DNA of 64,000 bases from Mesorhizobium sp. WSM3860 (lineage in GTDB: Bacteria; Pseudomonadota; Alphaproteobacteria; Rhizobiales; Rhizobiaceae). Location: NCBI RefSeq assembly GCF_002294995.1, contig NZ_NSGF01000006.1, positions 62,001 through 126,000 of the forward strand. The letters are read 5' to 3'. The notes beneath the pieces are model-generated. The model saw only the letters and a list, made by a program, of their open reading frames with translations. It made no database searches and was not told the DNA's origin. Below are positions 51,748-61,194 of this stretch, in pieces (the stretch's first letter is position 1; the number at the start of each line of letters is the position of its first letter). Position numbers and translations under genes: made by a program.

Positions 51748-51921
51748 GGGCTCTTCCTTCGGTTGCGGGCGGAATCTGTCCGCATCTTGTTTTGGCGCTG
51801 TCTAATCGGTTTTTCCGAGCAGGAAAAGGCCTGACACGCCGGGCGCAGATGGGATGCCGGCTTTCTGGACGCAAGAAGGGCCGCCGGACAACCCGGCAGC
51901 CCCTCCATTTGAGACGCCAGC

Positions 51922-53067
51922 TCAGCCTTCGCGGAGCTTGACCAGATCGTTGAGCAGTCCGCCCGTCCCGTTGTGGACGGTCAGGCGCTCGACCTTGCCG
52001 GCGATGGCTTCGAGAGCCTCGAGTTCCTTCAGCCGCAGCATCACCGGGTTCTCGGCCATCACCTTGGCCGTGTTGAGGAGGGAACGCGTGGCGTTCGTCT
52101 CCTCGCGGCGGCGGATGACGTTGGCCTCGGCCTGCTTCTCGGCCGAAACCACCTGGTTGAGGATCTCGCGCATCTCGCCCGGCAGGATCACATCCTTGAG
52201 CGCGATGTCGCTGACCTCAAGGCCGATCGCAGCCATGTCGGAACGCACCTTGGCCGCTGCCTCCTCATCGACCGTGATCTTCTTGTCGAGGATCTGGTCG
52301 AGGGTGAGCGCGCCGAGCGTCTTGCGGAAGGCGTACTGCAGGGCGCGGTATAGGGCTTCCGAGAAGTCCTTCACCGTGCTCACCGCCGTCACCGGATCGA
52401 CGACCCGGTATTCGGCGGCGATGTTGACGCGGATCGTCACCCGATCCTTGGTCAGCATTTCCTGCCCGGCGACATCAAGCGACTGTCGCTTGAGGTCGAC
52501 GACCTTCACCTGGACCATGCGCCCGACATTCCAGAAGGCATGCACACCCGCGGCAAGCGCGCGGGTGTAGACGCCGTCCACGAACAGCAGACCGACCTGA
52601 CCGTCCACGACCGGATGCAGGAACATGTGTTCCGTCTTCCGGGCCTGGCCGATCCGGCGCATCAAGGCCGGATCGACGGCCAGATCGGCCGCCGTGTCGG
52701 CAGACGTCACCGCCCACGGGCCGGCATCCGTCCACAGCACGAGCTTGCGATCCGGAGCGAGAACGGCATGAAGGGCGCCGTCGCGCTCGATCACGGCAAT
52801 GTCGGTGCGCCCGGTGCGAACCACGGTGAAGTGACGCGCGGCCACGTCCGGGAGCTTGTCGAACAATGCCTTCTCGTAGGCCGAAACGAATTCCGGGTTC
52901 TTCAGGTCATGCCTGGAGATTTCCAGGTTTCCGCGCCGGTTGGTAAGCCAATGTTCACCCGGCATCAGGACAGCCTGGATCTCGCCCTTGTAGAGGGCGA
53001 CGGCACGTTCATTTTCCTTCACGAGGACGCGCTGGCGTCCCAGAACCTTTTCGAGAATGGTCTTCAT
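51922..53067 (-). CDS. Slipin / SPFH (band 7) family protein
   Basis: 381 residues from ATG 53067 with AGGAG upstream; the frame is open to 53391 but without coding character. The SPFH core runs from about 185 to 330 (RALAAGVHAFWNVGR, LTKDRVTIRVNIAAEYRV, LGALTLDQILDKK) with a coiled tail EKQAEANVIRRREETNATRS (helical). It lacks an obvious N-terminal membrane helix, unlike typical slipins. Likely a membrane-microdomain or protease-scaffold protein. Confidence 0.8.
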   Translation of the reverse strand: MKTILEKVLGRQRVLVKENERAVALYKGEIQAVLMPGEHWLTNRRGNLEISRHDLKNPEFVSAYEKALFDKLPDVAARHFTVVRTGRTDIAVIERDGALHAVLAPDRKLVLWTDAGPWAVTSADTAADLAVDPALMRRIGQARKTEHMFLHPVVDGQVGLLFVDGVYTRALAAGVHAFWNVGRMVQVKVVDLKRQSLDVAGQEMLTKDRVTIRVNIAAEYRVVDPVTAVSTVKDFSEALYRALQYAFRKTLGALTLDQILDKKITVDEEAAAKVRSDMAAIGLEVSDIALKDVILPGEMREILNQVVSAEKQAEANVIRRREETNATRSLLNTAKVMAENPVMLRLKELEALEAIAGKVERLTVHNGTGGLLNDLVKLREG

Positions 53068-53419
53068 TGTCTTTACTCCTGTCGGGCATGGCCCCATGCG
53101 AGGCTTCACGTCATGCGTCGATCGTCCTTTCGTTTCTCGTTTCCTTTTCCCGGCACGAATGATCCGGAGACCGGTGACATCGATCCGCGGCGGGCCTTCG
53201 GGAGCGGATCGCGGGGCGGCGAAGCGGGCGCCGAAGGCCGAAGCCTCCTTTGCCGGCATCGCCGCGCCTTGATCGTCACCGCGGGCCAGGCACGAGCCGA
53301 TGGCACAGGACATCGCGGGCCGGCGAGGCCGAAGCCTTGCCGTCCTTGAAATCCTCGCATTCCGGTCCCCGGACCGTTTTTCAGATAACACCGTAAGAGG
53401 CTGCCTTGGCTTATCAGGC
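53068..53419. other. 352-bp intergenic region upstream of the slipin gene
   Basis: No gene is supported; short open frames have no start signal or family. It should include the slipin promoter on the minus strand. I see no repeat or terminator. Confidence 0.4.
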
Positions 53420-53493
53420 CAAATGGAGAAGGATTCGAACCTTCGGCCGTCAGATTATGAGTCTGATGCTCTACCCAACTGAGCTATCCGTGT
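53420..53493 (-). tRNA. tRNA-Met(CAT)-like sequence with a defective acceptor stem
   Basis: The minus strand folds into D stem GCTC/GAGC, anticodon stem TCAGA/TCTGA with loop CTCATAA, variable loop of 5 and T stem GAAGG/CCTTC with loop TTCGAAT, all perfect. The 7-bp acceptor has only 5 pairs (mismatches at 2-71 and 4-69), starts with A and has no CCA. Anticodon CAT also fits tRNA-Ile2. It may be a degenerate copy. Confidence 0.6.
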
Positions 53494-53559
53494 CGTGGGT
53501 GTGGGAATTGAACCCTGCCTCCGGATCCGAATCCGGTGCTCTCCATGAGCTACACCCGC
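53494..53559 (-). pseudogene. Degenerate tRNA-like sequence abutting the tRNA-Met
   Basis: A 66-nt cloverleaf-like stretch starting GCGGGTG on the minus strand. It has GCTC/GAGC with a D loop of only 5 nt, CCGGA/TCCGG with a 6-nt anticodon loop TTCGGA (anticodon unclear, TCG or CGG), a T stem with two mismatches and a near-complete acceptor. It is 7-8 nt too short and ends directly at base 1 of the next tRNA. Confidence 0.55.
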
Positions 53560-53965
53560 AAGTCCCAACACTCCGAAATGGCACCGTACACAGGGCAGCA
53601 AAGCCGGCTGCGCGGGCGGAGACGAAAGCTCCAACCGGTGTGCTCGCTTCGGTTTTCGTGACCGGGAGCGCGCGTATAGACCCTGCGACGGGTTGTCGCA
53701 AGTGGCATTGTCGCGGCGGGCTTGCGGCATCTTCCGGCTGTGGCATTTCGGCCACAGCGCCGAGCGGGCAGACCTAGCCGTCAGAATGTGACGCGGCCGA
53801 GCACTTTGAGCCGTATAGCGGCCGGAGAGGCCGGGGCCATGATCGGCATATAGGGACCGCAAAGCCGGCTGAAGAACAAGCAGAGGACCAACGGTCGGCC
53901 GGAGAGCGGCCGATTGCACGGCGCTCGGGGCTCGCCTATCACGGGAAAAATGTCTTCGCCCCAAA
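53560..53965. other. 406-bp intergenic region, tRNA-like pair / AEC transporter
   Basis: No gene is supported. It contains a possible promoter for the transporter (plus) and any promoter for the tRNA-like pair (minus). I find no repeat, terminator or integrase site. Confidence 0.4.
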
Positions 53966-54916
53966 ATGACTCCGCTCGTCGAAACCGTCCTCTTCGTTTT
54001 CAGTCTCGTCGCGCTCGGCTATCTCGCCGGGTTCACCGGCTATCTGAAGCCGGCGAGCGGCGAGGGCATCTCCGAATTCGCCGTCAATGTGGCGATGCCG
54101 CTGCTGCTCTTCCAGACCATGGTGAAGTCGGATTTCCACGGCGTGGCGCCTTGGTCGCTGTGGGGCGCCTATTTCGCTGCGGTGGCCATCACCTGGGCCG
54201 CCGGCCATCTGGTCACGACGCGTATCTTCGGCCGCGATGCCCGCGCCGGCATCGTCGGCGGCGTGTCCTCGGCCTATTCCAATGTCGTGCTGCTTGGCGC
54301 GCCTTTCATCCTCGGCATATTCGGCACCAGCGGCTTCGAGGTGCTGTCGTTGCTGGTCTCGATCCACCTGCCTGTCATGATGATGGCATCAATCGTGCTG
54401 TTCGAGATGTTCGGCCGTCGCGGCGAGGAGTCCGTGCATCCGCTGCGCGTCATCCGGAATTTCCTCAGGCGGCTGTTCGTCAATCCGCTGATCATCGGCA
54501 TTCTGGCGGGGCTCGCTTGGCGCTTTACCGGCGCGCCGCTGCCGGAGCTGATCGGACGGCTGGTCGACGCGCTGGCCGATACGGCCGCGCCGGTGGCGCT
54601 GTTTGCGATGGGGCTCAGCCTGCGCCGCTTCGGCATTTCGGGCAACGTCCGCCCAGCGCTCGCGCTTTCGGTGCTGAAACTCTTCGTGATGCCGGCCTTG
54701 GTGCTTCTCCTGGTCTGGTTGCTCGGCCTGCCGCCGCTGACTGCAAAGGTCGCCGTGGTGGTGGCGGCGCTGCCTTCCGGCATCAATTCCTATCTCATCG
54801 CCGTTCAGTTCAACACCGGCCAGGCGCTGGCCTCCAACCAGATGACGATCGCCACGGCCAGCGCGGTGCTCACCACATCCTTCTGGCTGACGGTGGTCCT
54901 GCACGTGTTCGGCTAG
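53966..54916 (+). CDS. AEC-family transporter
   Basis: A 316-residue inner-membrane protein with about ten helices in two halves. Family marks are FAVNVAMPLLLFQTM near residue 40, NVVLLGAPF near 113 and a central polar loop. The auxin efflux carrier family moves malate, malonate or other small organic anions; substrate unknown. Confidence 0.87.
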   Translation: MTPLVETVLFVFSLVALGYLAGFTGYLKPASGEGISEFAVNVAMPLLLFQTMVKSDFHGVAPWSLWGAYFAAVAITWAAGHLVTTRIFGRDARAGIVGGVSSAYSNVVLLGAPFILGIFGTSGFEVLSLLVSIHLPVMMMASIVLFEMFGRRGEESVHPLRVIRNFLRRLFVNPLIIGILAGLAWRFTGAPLPELIGRLVDALADTAAPVALFAMGLSLRRFGISGNVRPALALSVLKLFVMPALVLLLVWLLGLPPLTAKVAVVVAALPSGINSYLIAVQFNTGQALASNQMTIATASAVLTTSFWLTVVLHVFG

Positions 54917-55067
54917 CGCTCGCTTTTGCTGGTCCAACCCCTATATGCCATCTTGTGATTGCTTGCCGGGCTTTCCCTAGGTAAGAGCAATGCGCCAGCG
55001 TGCGGCCTTGCACGCCCCTCGATATCCAGAAAAACGGCCGATCAGCGCGCCGAACGGAGGCCAGACC

Positions 55068-56525
55068 ATGCTTCAGAAGACCAGTCATTTCATGCGCCAG
55101 GCCAATCTCATCAACGGCGAATGGGTGCAGGCCGACAGCGGCCAGACCATCGACGTCAACAATCCGGCGACGGGCCTGAAGATCGGCACTGTGCCGAAGG
55201 CCGGCAAGGCCGAAACCCGCCGCGCCATCGAGGCCGCCGAGGAGGCTTTCAAGACCTGGCGCAAGACCACCGCGCTCGAGCGCTCGAAGCTTCTGCGCAA
55301 GCTGCATGATGCGATGATGGACAATCAGGACGTGCTGGCCGAGCTGCTCACCATCGAGCAGGGCAAGTCGCTGTTCGAATCCAAGGGCGAGATCGGCTCG
55401 GCCGCGAGCTATATCCTCTGGTTCGCCGAGGAAGGCCGCCGCACCTATGGCGACATCGTGCCGTCGCCCTGGGGCGACCGCCGCATCCTAGTGACAAAGG
55501 AGCCCGTCGGCGTCATTGCCGCCATCACGCCGTGGAACTTCCCATCCTCGATGCTCGCCCGCAAGCTCGGACCGGCGCTGGCCGCGGGCTGCACGGCCGT
55601 GGTCAAACCGGCCTCGCAGACGCCTTACTCGGGCCTCGCCTGGGGCGCGCTCGCCGAAGAGGTCGGCTTCCCCAAGGGCGTCATCAACATCTTGACCGGT
55701 TCGGCCGGCGAGATCGGCGACGAGATCTGCGCCAATCCGCTGGTCAAGAAGATCACCTTCACCGGCTCGACCGAGGTCGGCAAGATCCTGATTCAGAAGT
55801 CGTCGGTCACCGTCAAGAAAGTGTCGATGGAACTCGGCGGCAACGCGCCGTTCCTGGTCTTCGACGATGCCGACATCGATCGCGCCGTCACCGGCGCCAT
55901 CACCGCGAAGTACCGCAATTCCGGCCAGACCTGCGTCTGCACCAACCGCTTCCTTGTCCAGGCGGGTATCTATGACAAGTTCGTCGAGAAGCTTGCCGCC
56001 GCCAGCAACAATCTGAAGGTCGGCTCCGGCCTCGAAGAAGGCGTGCAGCAGGGGCCGCTGATCGACGAGAAAGCGGTCGAGAAAGTCGAGGAACTGATCG
56101 CCGACGCGACGTCGAAGGGCGGCAAGGTCGTTGCCGGCGGCAAGCGCCATGCGCTCGGCGGTTCGTTCTTCCAGCCGACCGTGATTTCCAATGCTACGCC
56201 GAAGATGCGCTTCATGAAGGAGGAGATTTTTGGGCCGGTCGCGCCCGTGTTCAAGTTCGAGACCGAGGAAGAGGCGATCGCATTGGCCAACGACACCGAG
56301 TTCGGCCTCGCCTGTTATTTCTACACCGGCGATCTCGGCCGCGCCTTCCGCGTCATGGAAGGACTGAAATACGGCATGGTCGGGGTCAATGAAGGCCTGA
56401 TCACCACGCCCGAAGCGCCGTTCGGCGGCGTCAAGGAATCGGGCCTCGGCAAGGAAGGCGGACATCAGGGCATCGAGGACTATCTCGACACCAAATATGT
56501 CTGCATCGGCGGCCTCGGGCTCTGA
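55068..56525 (+). CDS. gabD: NAD(P)-dependent succinate-semialdehyde dehydrogenase-like ALDH
   Basis: 485 residues from ATG 55068 (frame open from 54990). Catalytic C289 sits in SGQTCVCTNR, the form typical of GabD; E in MELGGNAP; FTGSTEVGK and PWNFPSSM bind NAD(P). It oxidises succinate semialdehyde to succinate in GABA use, or a similar aldehyde. The stop is followed by galM after 97 bp. Confidence 0.85.
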   Translation: MLQKTSHFMRQANLINGEWVQADSGQTIDVNNPATGLKIGTVPKAGKAETRRAIEAAEEAFKTWRKTTALERSKLLRKLHDAMMDNQDVLAELLTIEQGKSLFESKGEIGSAASYILWFAEEGRRTYGDIVPSPWGDRRILVTKEPVGVIAAITPWNFPSSMLARKLGPALAAGCTAVVKPASQTPYSGLAWGALAEEVGFPKGVINILTGSAGEIGDEICANPLVKKITFTGSTEVGKILIQKSSVTVKKVSMELGGNAPFLVFDDADIDRAVTGAITAKYRNSGQTCVCTNRFLVQAGIYDKFVEKLAAASNNLKVGSGLEEGVQQGPLIDEKAVEKVEELIADATSKGGKVVAGGKRHALGGSFFQPTVISNATPKMRFMKEEIFGPVAPVFKFETEEEAIALANDTEFGLACYFYTGDLGRAFRVMEGLKYGMVGVNEGLITTPEAPFGGVKESGLGKEGGHQGIEDYLDTKYVCIGGLGL

Positions 56526-56622
56526 GAACCTCTCCGCTGGTGGGGCAGGCGCCTGGCCTGCCCTTGCCGGAGACGACCGGCGTAGTCCACAGATCAATGA
56601 ATTGACGTTTTCGGGCACAGCG

Positions 56623-57645
56623 ATGAAGGACGGCGAGGTCTTCGGCACGACGCAGGCGGGCGAGGACGTTCGCCGCTTCACCATCCGTGGCGGTGGTCTC
56701 ACGGCCAATATCATCGGGCTCGGCGCGATCGTCCAGGATCTGCGGCTCACCGGCCACGATGCGCCGCTGGTGTTGGGCTACGACCGGTTCGAGCCCTATG
56801 AGACCGACCGCGCCTATTTCGGCGCCGTCGTCGGCCGCTTCGCCAACCGCATTCGCGACGGCCGCTTCACCATCGCCGGCAAGCGCTACCAGACGGAGCG
56901 CAATTTTCTAGGAAAACACACGCTGCATGGCGGCTCGGAAGGCTATTTCCACCGGCCGTGGTCGGTCTCGCTGCACGGGCGCGATTTCGTGACGCTGACA
57001 CTGCACGATCCGGACGGCACGATGGGCTTCCCAGGCGCGCTGGACGTCACCTGCACCTACCGGCTGAAGATCCCCGGCACGCTCAGCATGGAATTGACCG
57101 CCACATGCGAGGAGCCGACGCTCTGTAATCTCGCGCAGCACTCCTACTTCAATCTCGACGACGCGGGCGCCGGCGACATCCTCGACCACCGGTTGATGCT
57201 CAACGCCGGCGCCTACACGCCCGTCGATGGCGAGATGATCCCGACCGGCGCGGTGAAGCCCGTCGACGGCACTCCCTATGACTTCCGCCAGGCGCGGCCG
57301 CTGCGCATGGAATCGGAAGGCGAGCAGCTTCCCTACGATCTGAATTACTGCCTCGCCTCGAGCCGTGGACCGCTCCATCAGGCAGCCTGGGTGCAGGGCG
57401 CCAGTTCCGGCGTCGAAATGGAGGTCTGGACCACCGAGCCCGGCCTGCAGCTCTATATCGGCCAATATGTCGCGCCGTCCTCCCCAGGGCTGGACGGGCG
57501 CCGCTACAACGCCTTTTCAGGCTTCTGTCTCGAAGCGCAGACTTGGCCCGACGCGCCGAACCGGCCCTATTTCCCCCAAGCCACGCTTTGGCCGGGTCAG
57601 ATCTACCATCAGGTGACGGAATACAGGTTCCGGCTCCCTAGCTAG
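56623..57645 (+). CDS. galM: Aldose 1-epimerase (galactose mutarotase)
   Basis: 340 residues from ATG 56623 (frame open from 56497). Family residues visible: NRI (substrate Asn-Arg), HGGSEGYFHR, QHSYFNL with the catalytic His, and FCLEAQ with the catalytic Glu. It interconverts alpha- and beta-aldoses in the cytoplasm. Its stop overlaps the convergent sugar kinase by 4 bp. Confidence 0.88.
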   Translation: MKDGEVFGTTQAGEDVRRFTIRGGGLTANIIGLGAIVQDLRLTGHDAPLVLGYDRFEPYETDRAYFGAVVGRFANRIRDGRFTIAGKRYQTERNFLGKHTLHGGSEGYFHRPWSVSLHGRDFVTLTLHDPDGTMGFPGALDVTCTYRLKIPGTLSMELTATCEEPTLCNLAQHSYFNLDDAGAGDILDHRLMLNAGAYTPVDGEMIPTGAVKPVDGTPYDFRQARPLRMESEGEQLPYDLNYCLASSRGPLHQAAWVQGASSGVEMEVWTTEPGLQLYIGQYVAPSSPGLDGRRYNAFSGFCLEAQTWPDAPNRPYFPQATLWPGQIYHQVTEYRFRLPS

Positions 57646-58562
57646 CTTTCAAAGGCTGTTCTAAGAATCTCGAACGGCGCCAGCGCGCCGCGCACCTGCA
57701 CGACGGCCGCAGCCACCCGATGCGCGCGCCGAACCGCGTCGGAAGGCTCATGACCGGCAAGCCGGGCGGCGAGATAGCCGCCGTCGAAGGAATCGCCGGC
57801 ACCCGTGGTATCGAGAGGCGTGGCGACATGCACTGCCTCGATTGTTTCCGAGGCGCCGTTCACGGCAATCAATGCCGGCTGCTCGCCGTTCTTGACGACA
57901 ACCTCGCCGACCAGCTTCCCAAGTCGCGCCGCCGTCGCGTGCGGTGTCTCGTCACCGAACAGCGTCTGCTCGTCCGGAAAGGTGGGCAGGGCGATGTCGG
58001 TGACGGCCAGCGCCTCCAGGATCGCGGCCTGCGCGGCCTCGCGGCTTTGCCAGAGCCGGGGACGGTAGTTGGGATCGAAGGCGATAAGCGAGCCTGCGGT
58101 GCGAGCTATTGCAACGGCCGAAAGCAGGGTTTTGCGCGCGGCATCATCCAGAATTGCCAAAGTGATTCCGGAAAAATACACAAGTGCCCGGTTTTCAAGG
58201 CTTTTCGCCAGTGCCGCTGCATCGGAGGCAAGCTGGCGCGCGGCCGCATCGCTTCGCCAGTAGGTGAAGGCGCGCTCGGCTCCGGTGAGTGTGATCGCGT
58301 AAAGGCCCGGCCTTGCACCGGCAATGACCGGGCTATTGCCGATACCGATGCCGTTCTGGGCGAAGAATGCGATCTGATCGCGGGAAAAAGGGTCGTCGCC
58401 GAAGGCCGAGACATAGGTCGAGGGTCGGCCGGGACTGAGCGCATGCAGCGCCCATAGCGTGTTGAAGGTGTCGCCGGCAAAGCCCATACGCCAGTTTGGT
58501 CCTGCCTGGCCCGACAGTTCGAGCATGCATTCGCCGATCGACGCGACACCATTGGCTTCCAT
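57642..58562 (-). CDS. PfkB-family sugar kinase (2-keto-3-deoxygluconate kinase-like)
   Basis: A 306-residue ribokinase-fold enzyme. Start GECMLELSG, later FSGITLAILDD and the ATP/catalytic motif DTTGAGDSFDGG near the C-terminus. The KDG kinase assignment rests on size and general pattern; related fructokinases look similar. Divergent from the FixH-like gene by 109 bp. Confidence 0.82.
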   Translation of the reverse strand: MEANGVASIGECMLELSGQAGPNWRMGFAGDTFNTLWALHALSPGRPSTYVSAFGDDPFSRDQIAFFAQNGIGIGNSPVIAGARPGLYAITLTGAERAFTYWRSDAAARQLASDAAALAKSLENRALVYFSGITLAILDDAARKTLLSAVAIARTAGSLIAFDPNYRPRLWQSREAAQAAILEALAVTDIALPTFPDEQTLFGDETPHATAARLGKLVGEVVVKNGEQPALIAVNGASETIEAVHVATPLDTTGAGDSFDGGYLAARLAGHEPSDAVRRAHRVAAAVVQVRGALAPFEILRTAFES

Positions 58563-58671
58563 ATGACTTGTCCTCCTAAAGCTTTGGTGCTGTAGCTTTT
58601 TGCAGCCGGCAGCGCCATGCTTGGCGCAGGCCGATTTTTGCGCCAGAAGCGATTTCCCACAGGGGGACGGG

Positions 58672-59160
58672 ATGCTGCGCGCAGCCCGTGACGTTATCAG
58701 CCGAAGAGGAGCCGGTTTGGCATCGATATGGCGTTACATTCTTGCGGGTCTCGGTCTGGCTGCCCTGCTGGTCGGCATCCTGGCGGTCGTCTATCTGACG
58801 GCGCCGCATTCGGCACCGGGTCCCGATACGTCGCGTTCAAAGAAGACGGCGAGCGGCCTGTTCGTTGCGAGCTTCGAGCCGGAGCGCGGCGTCATCCGGC
58901 AGGGCGAACTGCAATCCTGGCTGCTGACGCTGAAGACCGCCGCCGGCGCTCCGGTGGAGGGGGCCGCGATCACCGTTTCCGGCGGCATGCCGCAGCACAA
59001 TCACGGCCTGCCGACCAGCCCTCAGGCGACCGACTATATGGGGGCGGGACGCTACCGCATCGACGGCGTGAAATTCACCATGAGCGGCTGGTGGCAACTG
59101 CGCTTTGCGATCTCGGCGGCGGCGGGCTCCGATTCCGTCGTCTTCAACATCGTGTTGTGA
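58672..59160 (+). CDS. FixH/YtkA-like membrane-anchored periplasmic protein
   Basis: 162 residues from ATG 58672. An N-terminal helix (about 22-42) anchors a periplasmic beta-domain: GELQSWLLTL, PVEGAAITVSGGMPQHNHGLPT, MSGWWQLRF. The PQHNHG histidines are a possible copper site of the FixH/YtkA family. It stops 7 bp before a di-heme peroxidase gene, so the two probably work together in redox metal chemistry. Confidence 0.78.
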   Translation: MLRAARDVISRRGAGLASIWRYILAGLGLAALLVGILAVVYLTAPHSAPGPDTSRSKKTASGLFVASFEPERGVIRQGELQSWLLTLKTAAGAPVEGAAITVSGGMPQHNHGLPTSPQATDYMGAGRYRIDGVKFTMSGWWQLRFAISAAAGSDSVVFNIVL

Positions 59161-59167
59161 GCGGCCG

Positions 59168-60376
59168 ATGAAGCGTGTTGTCCGCGTCGCAAGCCTGTCC
59201 GCTCTGGCCGCGCTCGCTTTGCTTGGCGGTTGCGGCGAGCCCGAGTTCGGCGACGCCGAGAAGAAGACCATCGCCTCGCTGGCGTTGAACACGCTGCCGG
59301 CCCTCAAAGCGGACACGACGAACCAGTATGCCGATGTGCCGGCCGCGGCGGCGCTCGGATCGACGCTGTTCTTCGATGTCGGCATGAGCCGCGACGGCAC
59401 GGTGTCCTGCTCGACCTGCCACAAGATCGACCGTCAGTTCCAGGACGACCTGCCGCGGGCGGTCGGCGTCGGCCACACCAATCGCCGAACCATGGCGCTG
59501 GCCGGCGTGGCGCGCGATCCTTGGTTCTTCTGGGACGGACGTCGCGACAGTTTGTGGGCGCAGGCGCTGACGCCGCTCGAAAACCCGCTCGAGCAGGCCG
59601 GCAATCGCGCGGCCTTCGCGCATTACATCAAGAACCGGTTCGGCGAGCGCTATGAGCGCATCTTCGGGCCGCTGCCCGATCTTTCCACCGTGCCAGCCAA
59701 TGCCAGCCCGCTTGGCACCGAGGCCGAAAAGGCGGCATGGAACGCCATGCCCGCCAGCCAGGCCGAAGACGTCAACCGTGTCTTTGCCAATATCGGCAAG
59801 GCGATCGCGGCCTTCGAGCGCTCGATCGAACCGCGGCAGACGCGCTTTGACCGCTTCGCCATTGACCTCGCGACCGGCGCCAAGCCGCAAGGCGACGCGG
59901 CCTTCTCGCCGGAAGAGATCCTCGGGCTGAAACTGTTCATCGGCAAGGCCAATTGCGTGACCTGCCATAATGGGCCGCGCTTCACCGACAGTTCGTTCCA
60001 CAACACCGGCGTGCCGCCGGTCAAGGATCTGCCGCCGGACCGCGGCCGGGTCGATGCCGTGGCTCAAGTCCAGGCCGATCCGTTCAACTGCTCCGGCAAA
60101 TTCCGCGACGGCGATGAAAGCGCCTGCCGCGAATTACGCTTCATGATGAAGGACGGGCAGCAACTCGTGCGCGCCTACAAGACGCCGTCGCTCAGGGGGG
60201 CAGCTACGCGTGCGCCCTACATGCATGCCGGGCAGTTCTCAACCCTCGACGAGGTGGTGGCGCATTATTCGAAAGCGGCGCCCAGCGTCGAAGGCGTTTC
60301 TGAGATCCACCCGCTCGAGCTTTCCGATCGCGAGCGCGTGGCTCTGGTGGCGTTTCTGAAGACCCTGTCGGAGTAG
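59168..60376 (+). CDS. Di-heme cytochrome c peroxidase / MauG-like lipoprotein
   Basis: 402 residues from ATG 59168. Lipobox LGGC with C22; two heme c sites C81-x2-C84-H85 and C263-x2-C266-H267. Domain order matches bacterial di-heme peroxidases and MauG. It reduces hydrogen peroxide or modifies a protein in the periplasm. It pairs with the FixH-like gene; three palindromes follow. Confidence 0.88.
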   Translation: MKRVVRVASLSALAALALLGGCGEPEFGDAEKKTIASLALNTLPALKADTTNQYADVPAAAALGSTLFFDVGMSRDGTVSCSTCHKIDRQFQDDLPRAVGVGHTNRRTMALAGVARDPWFFWDGRRDSLWAQALTPLENPLEQAGNRAAFAHYIKNRFGERYERIFGPLPDLSTVPANASPLGTEAEKAAWNAMPASQAEDVNRVFANIGKAIAAFERSIEPRQTRFDRFAIDLATGAKPQGDAAFSPEEILGLKLFIGKANCVTCHNGPRFTDSSFHNTGVPPVKDLPPDRGRVDAVAQVQADPFNCSGKFRDGDESACRELRFMMKDGQQLVRAYKTPSLRGAATRAPYMHAGQFSTLDEVVAHYSKAAPSVEGVSEIHPLELSDRERVALVAFLKTLSE

Positions 60377-60377
60377 C

Positions 60378-60580
60378 TAGAGCCGGATGATTTCAGGTCG
60401 AATCGGCCTGAAATCTGAATCCGGCTCTAAATCGAAGAGATAGAGCATGATGTCGTCCGAAAACCGCTTCACACTTTTCGGCATCATGCTCTAGAGCCAG
60501 ATCCACTCCGATCTGATCGGGATGGGGCTTATGACCATGATCTTATCGAAACCGGCTTGCACTTCCGGGATCATGGTTAT
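60378..60580. repeat. Cluster of three palindromic elements
   Basis: Three successive inverted repeats: 60378-60429 (TAGAGCCGGAT arms), 60441-60493 (TAGAGCATGATG arms) and 60531-60580 (ATGACCATGATC/GATCATGGTTAT, one mismatch). The last includes the stop codon of the Lrp gene. The AGAGCATGATG type is one I recall as recurrent in rhizobial intergenic DNA. They may also end transcription between the peroxidase and putR. Confidence 0.85.
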
Positions 60581-61029
60581 CGGTCCTTCACCGTTTCCAT
60601 CGCCACGAAGGTCGAAGTCTGCGCCACGTGGGGAAGGGCCGAAATGCGCTCGCCGAGCACGCGGCGGTAGGCGGCGATATCGGTGGTGCGGACCTTCAGG
60701 AGATAGTCGAAGCTGGACGCCATCATGTGGCACTGCTCGATCTCCGAAACGCCCTGCACCGCGCGGTTGAACGCGTCGAGCGCCGCCGAGCGCGTATCCG
60801 ACAGCTTCACCTGGACGAAGGCGACATGGCCTTCGCCCATGCGCTCGCGGTCGACGATCGCGCGATAGCCTCTGATGTAGCCGTCCTTCTCAAGACGCTT
60901 CACGCGGGCCTGCACCGGGGTCTTCGACAGGCCGACCTTCAAAGCCAGTTCAGACATTGAAAGCCGGCCGTCTCGGCCGAGCGCGGACAGGATGTTGCGG
61001 TCAATCCGGTCCAATTGGTCTTCGTTCAT
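60577..61029 (-). CDS. putR: Lrp/AsnC-family regulator, probable PutR
   Basis: 150 residues from ATG 61029. N-terminal HTH (LDRIDRNILSALGRDGRLSMSELA, conserved blocks only; recognition helix LSKTPVQARVKRLE) and a RAM ligand domain. It is divergent from putA with 165 bp between, the usual arrangement for the proline-responsive activator of putA. The stop lies in a palindrome. Confidence 0.86.
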   Translation of the reverse strand: MNEDQLDRIDRNILSALGRDGRLSMSELALKVGLSKTPVQARVKRLEKDGYIRGYRAIVDRERMGEGHVAFVQVKLSDTRSAALDAFNRAVQGVSEIEQCHMMASSFDYLLKVRTTDIAAYRRVLGERISALPHVAQTSTFVAMETVKDR

Positions 61030-61194
61030 CGATCTGATGGTCAAAATGGCGGGGCTTTAGCCTGCATGATAGTTCAAATGGACCATCCTGTCGATTTCTT
61101 TGGACCGACCTGCGCTCCCGGCTGTGCTAGCTTGCGCCAGTCGGTCCCGCGACCGCCGGACCCGCTCGCTAACGCTTGCTCTCATGGACCCGAC

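Noticed and set aside
53300..53482. Protein-coding frame with EKDSNLRPSDYESDALPN
   Set aside because: This is the well-known false ORF over a tRNA-Met-like sequence.
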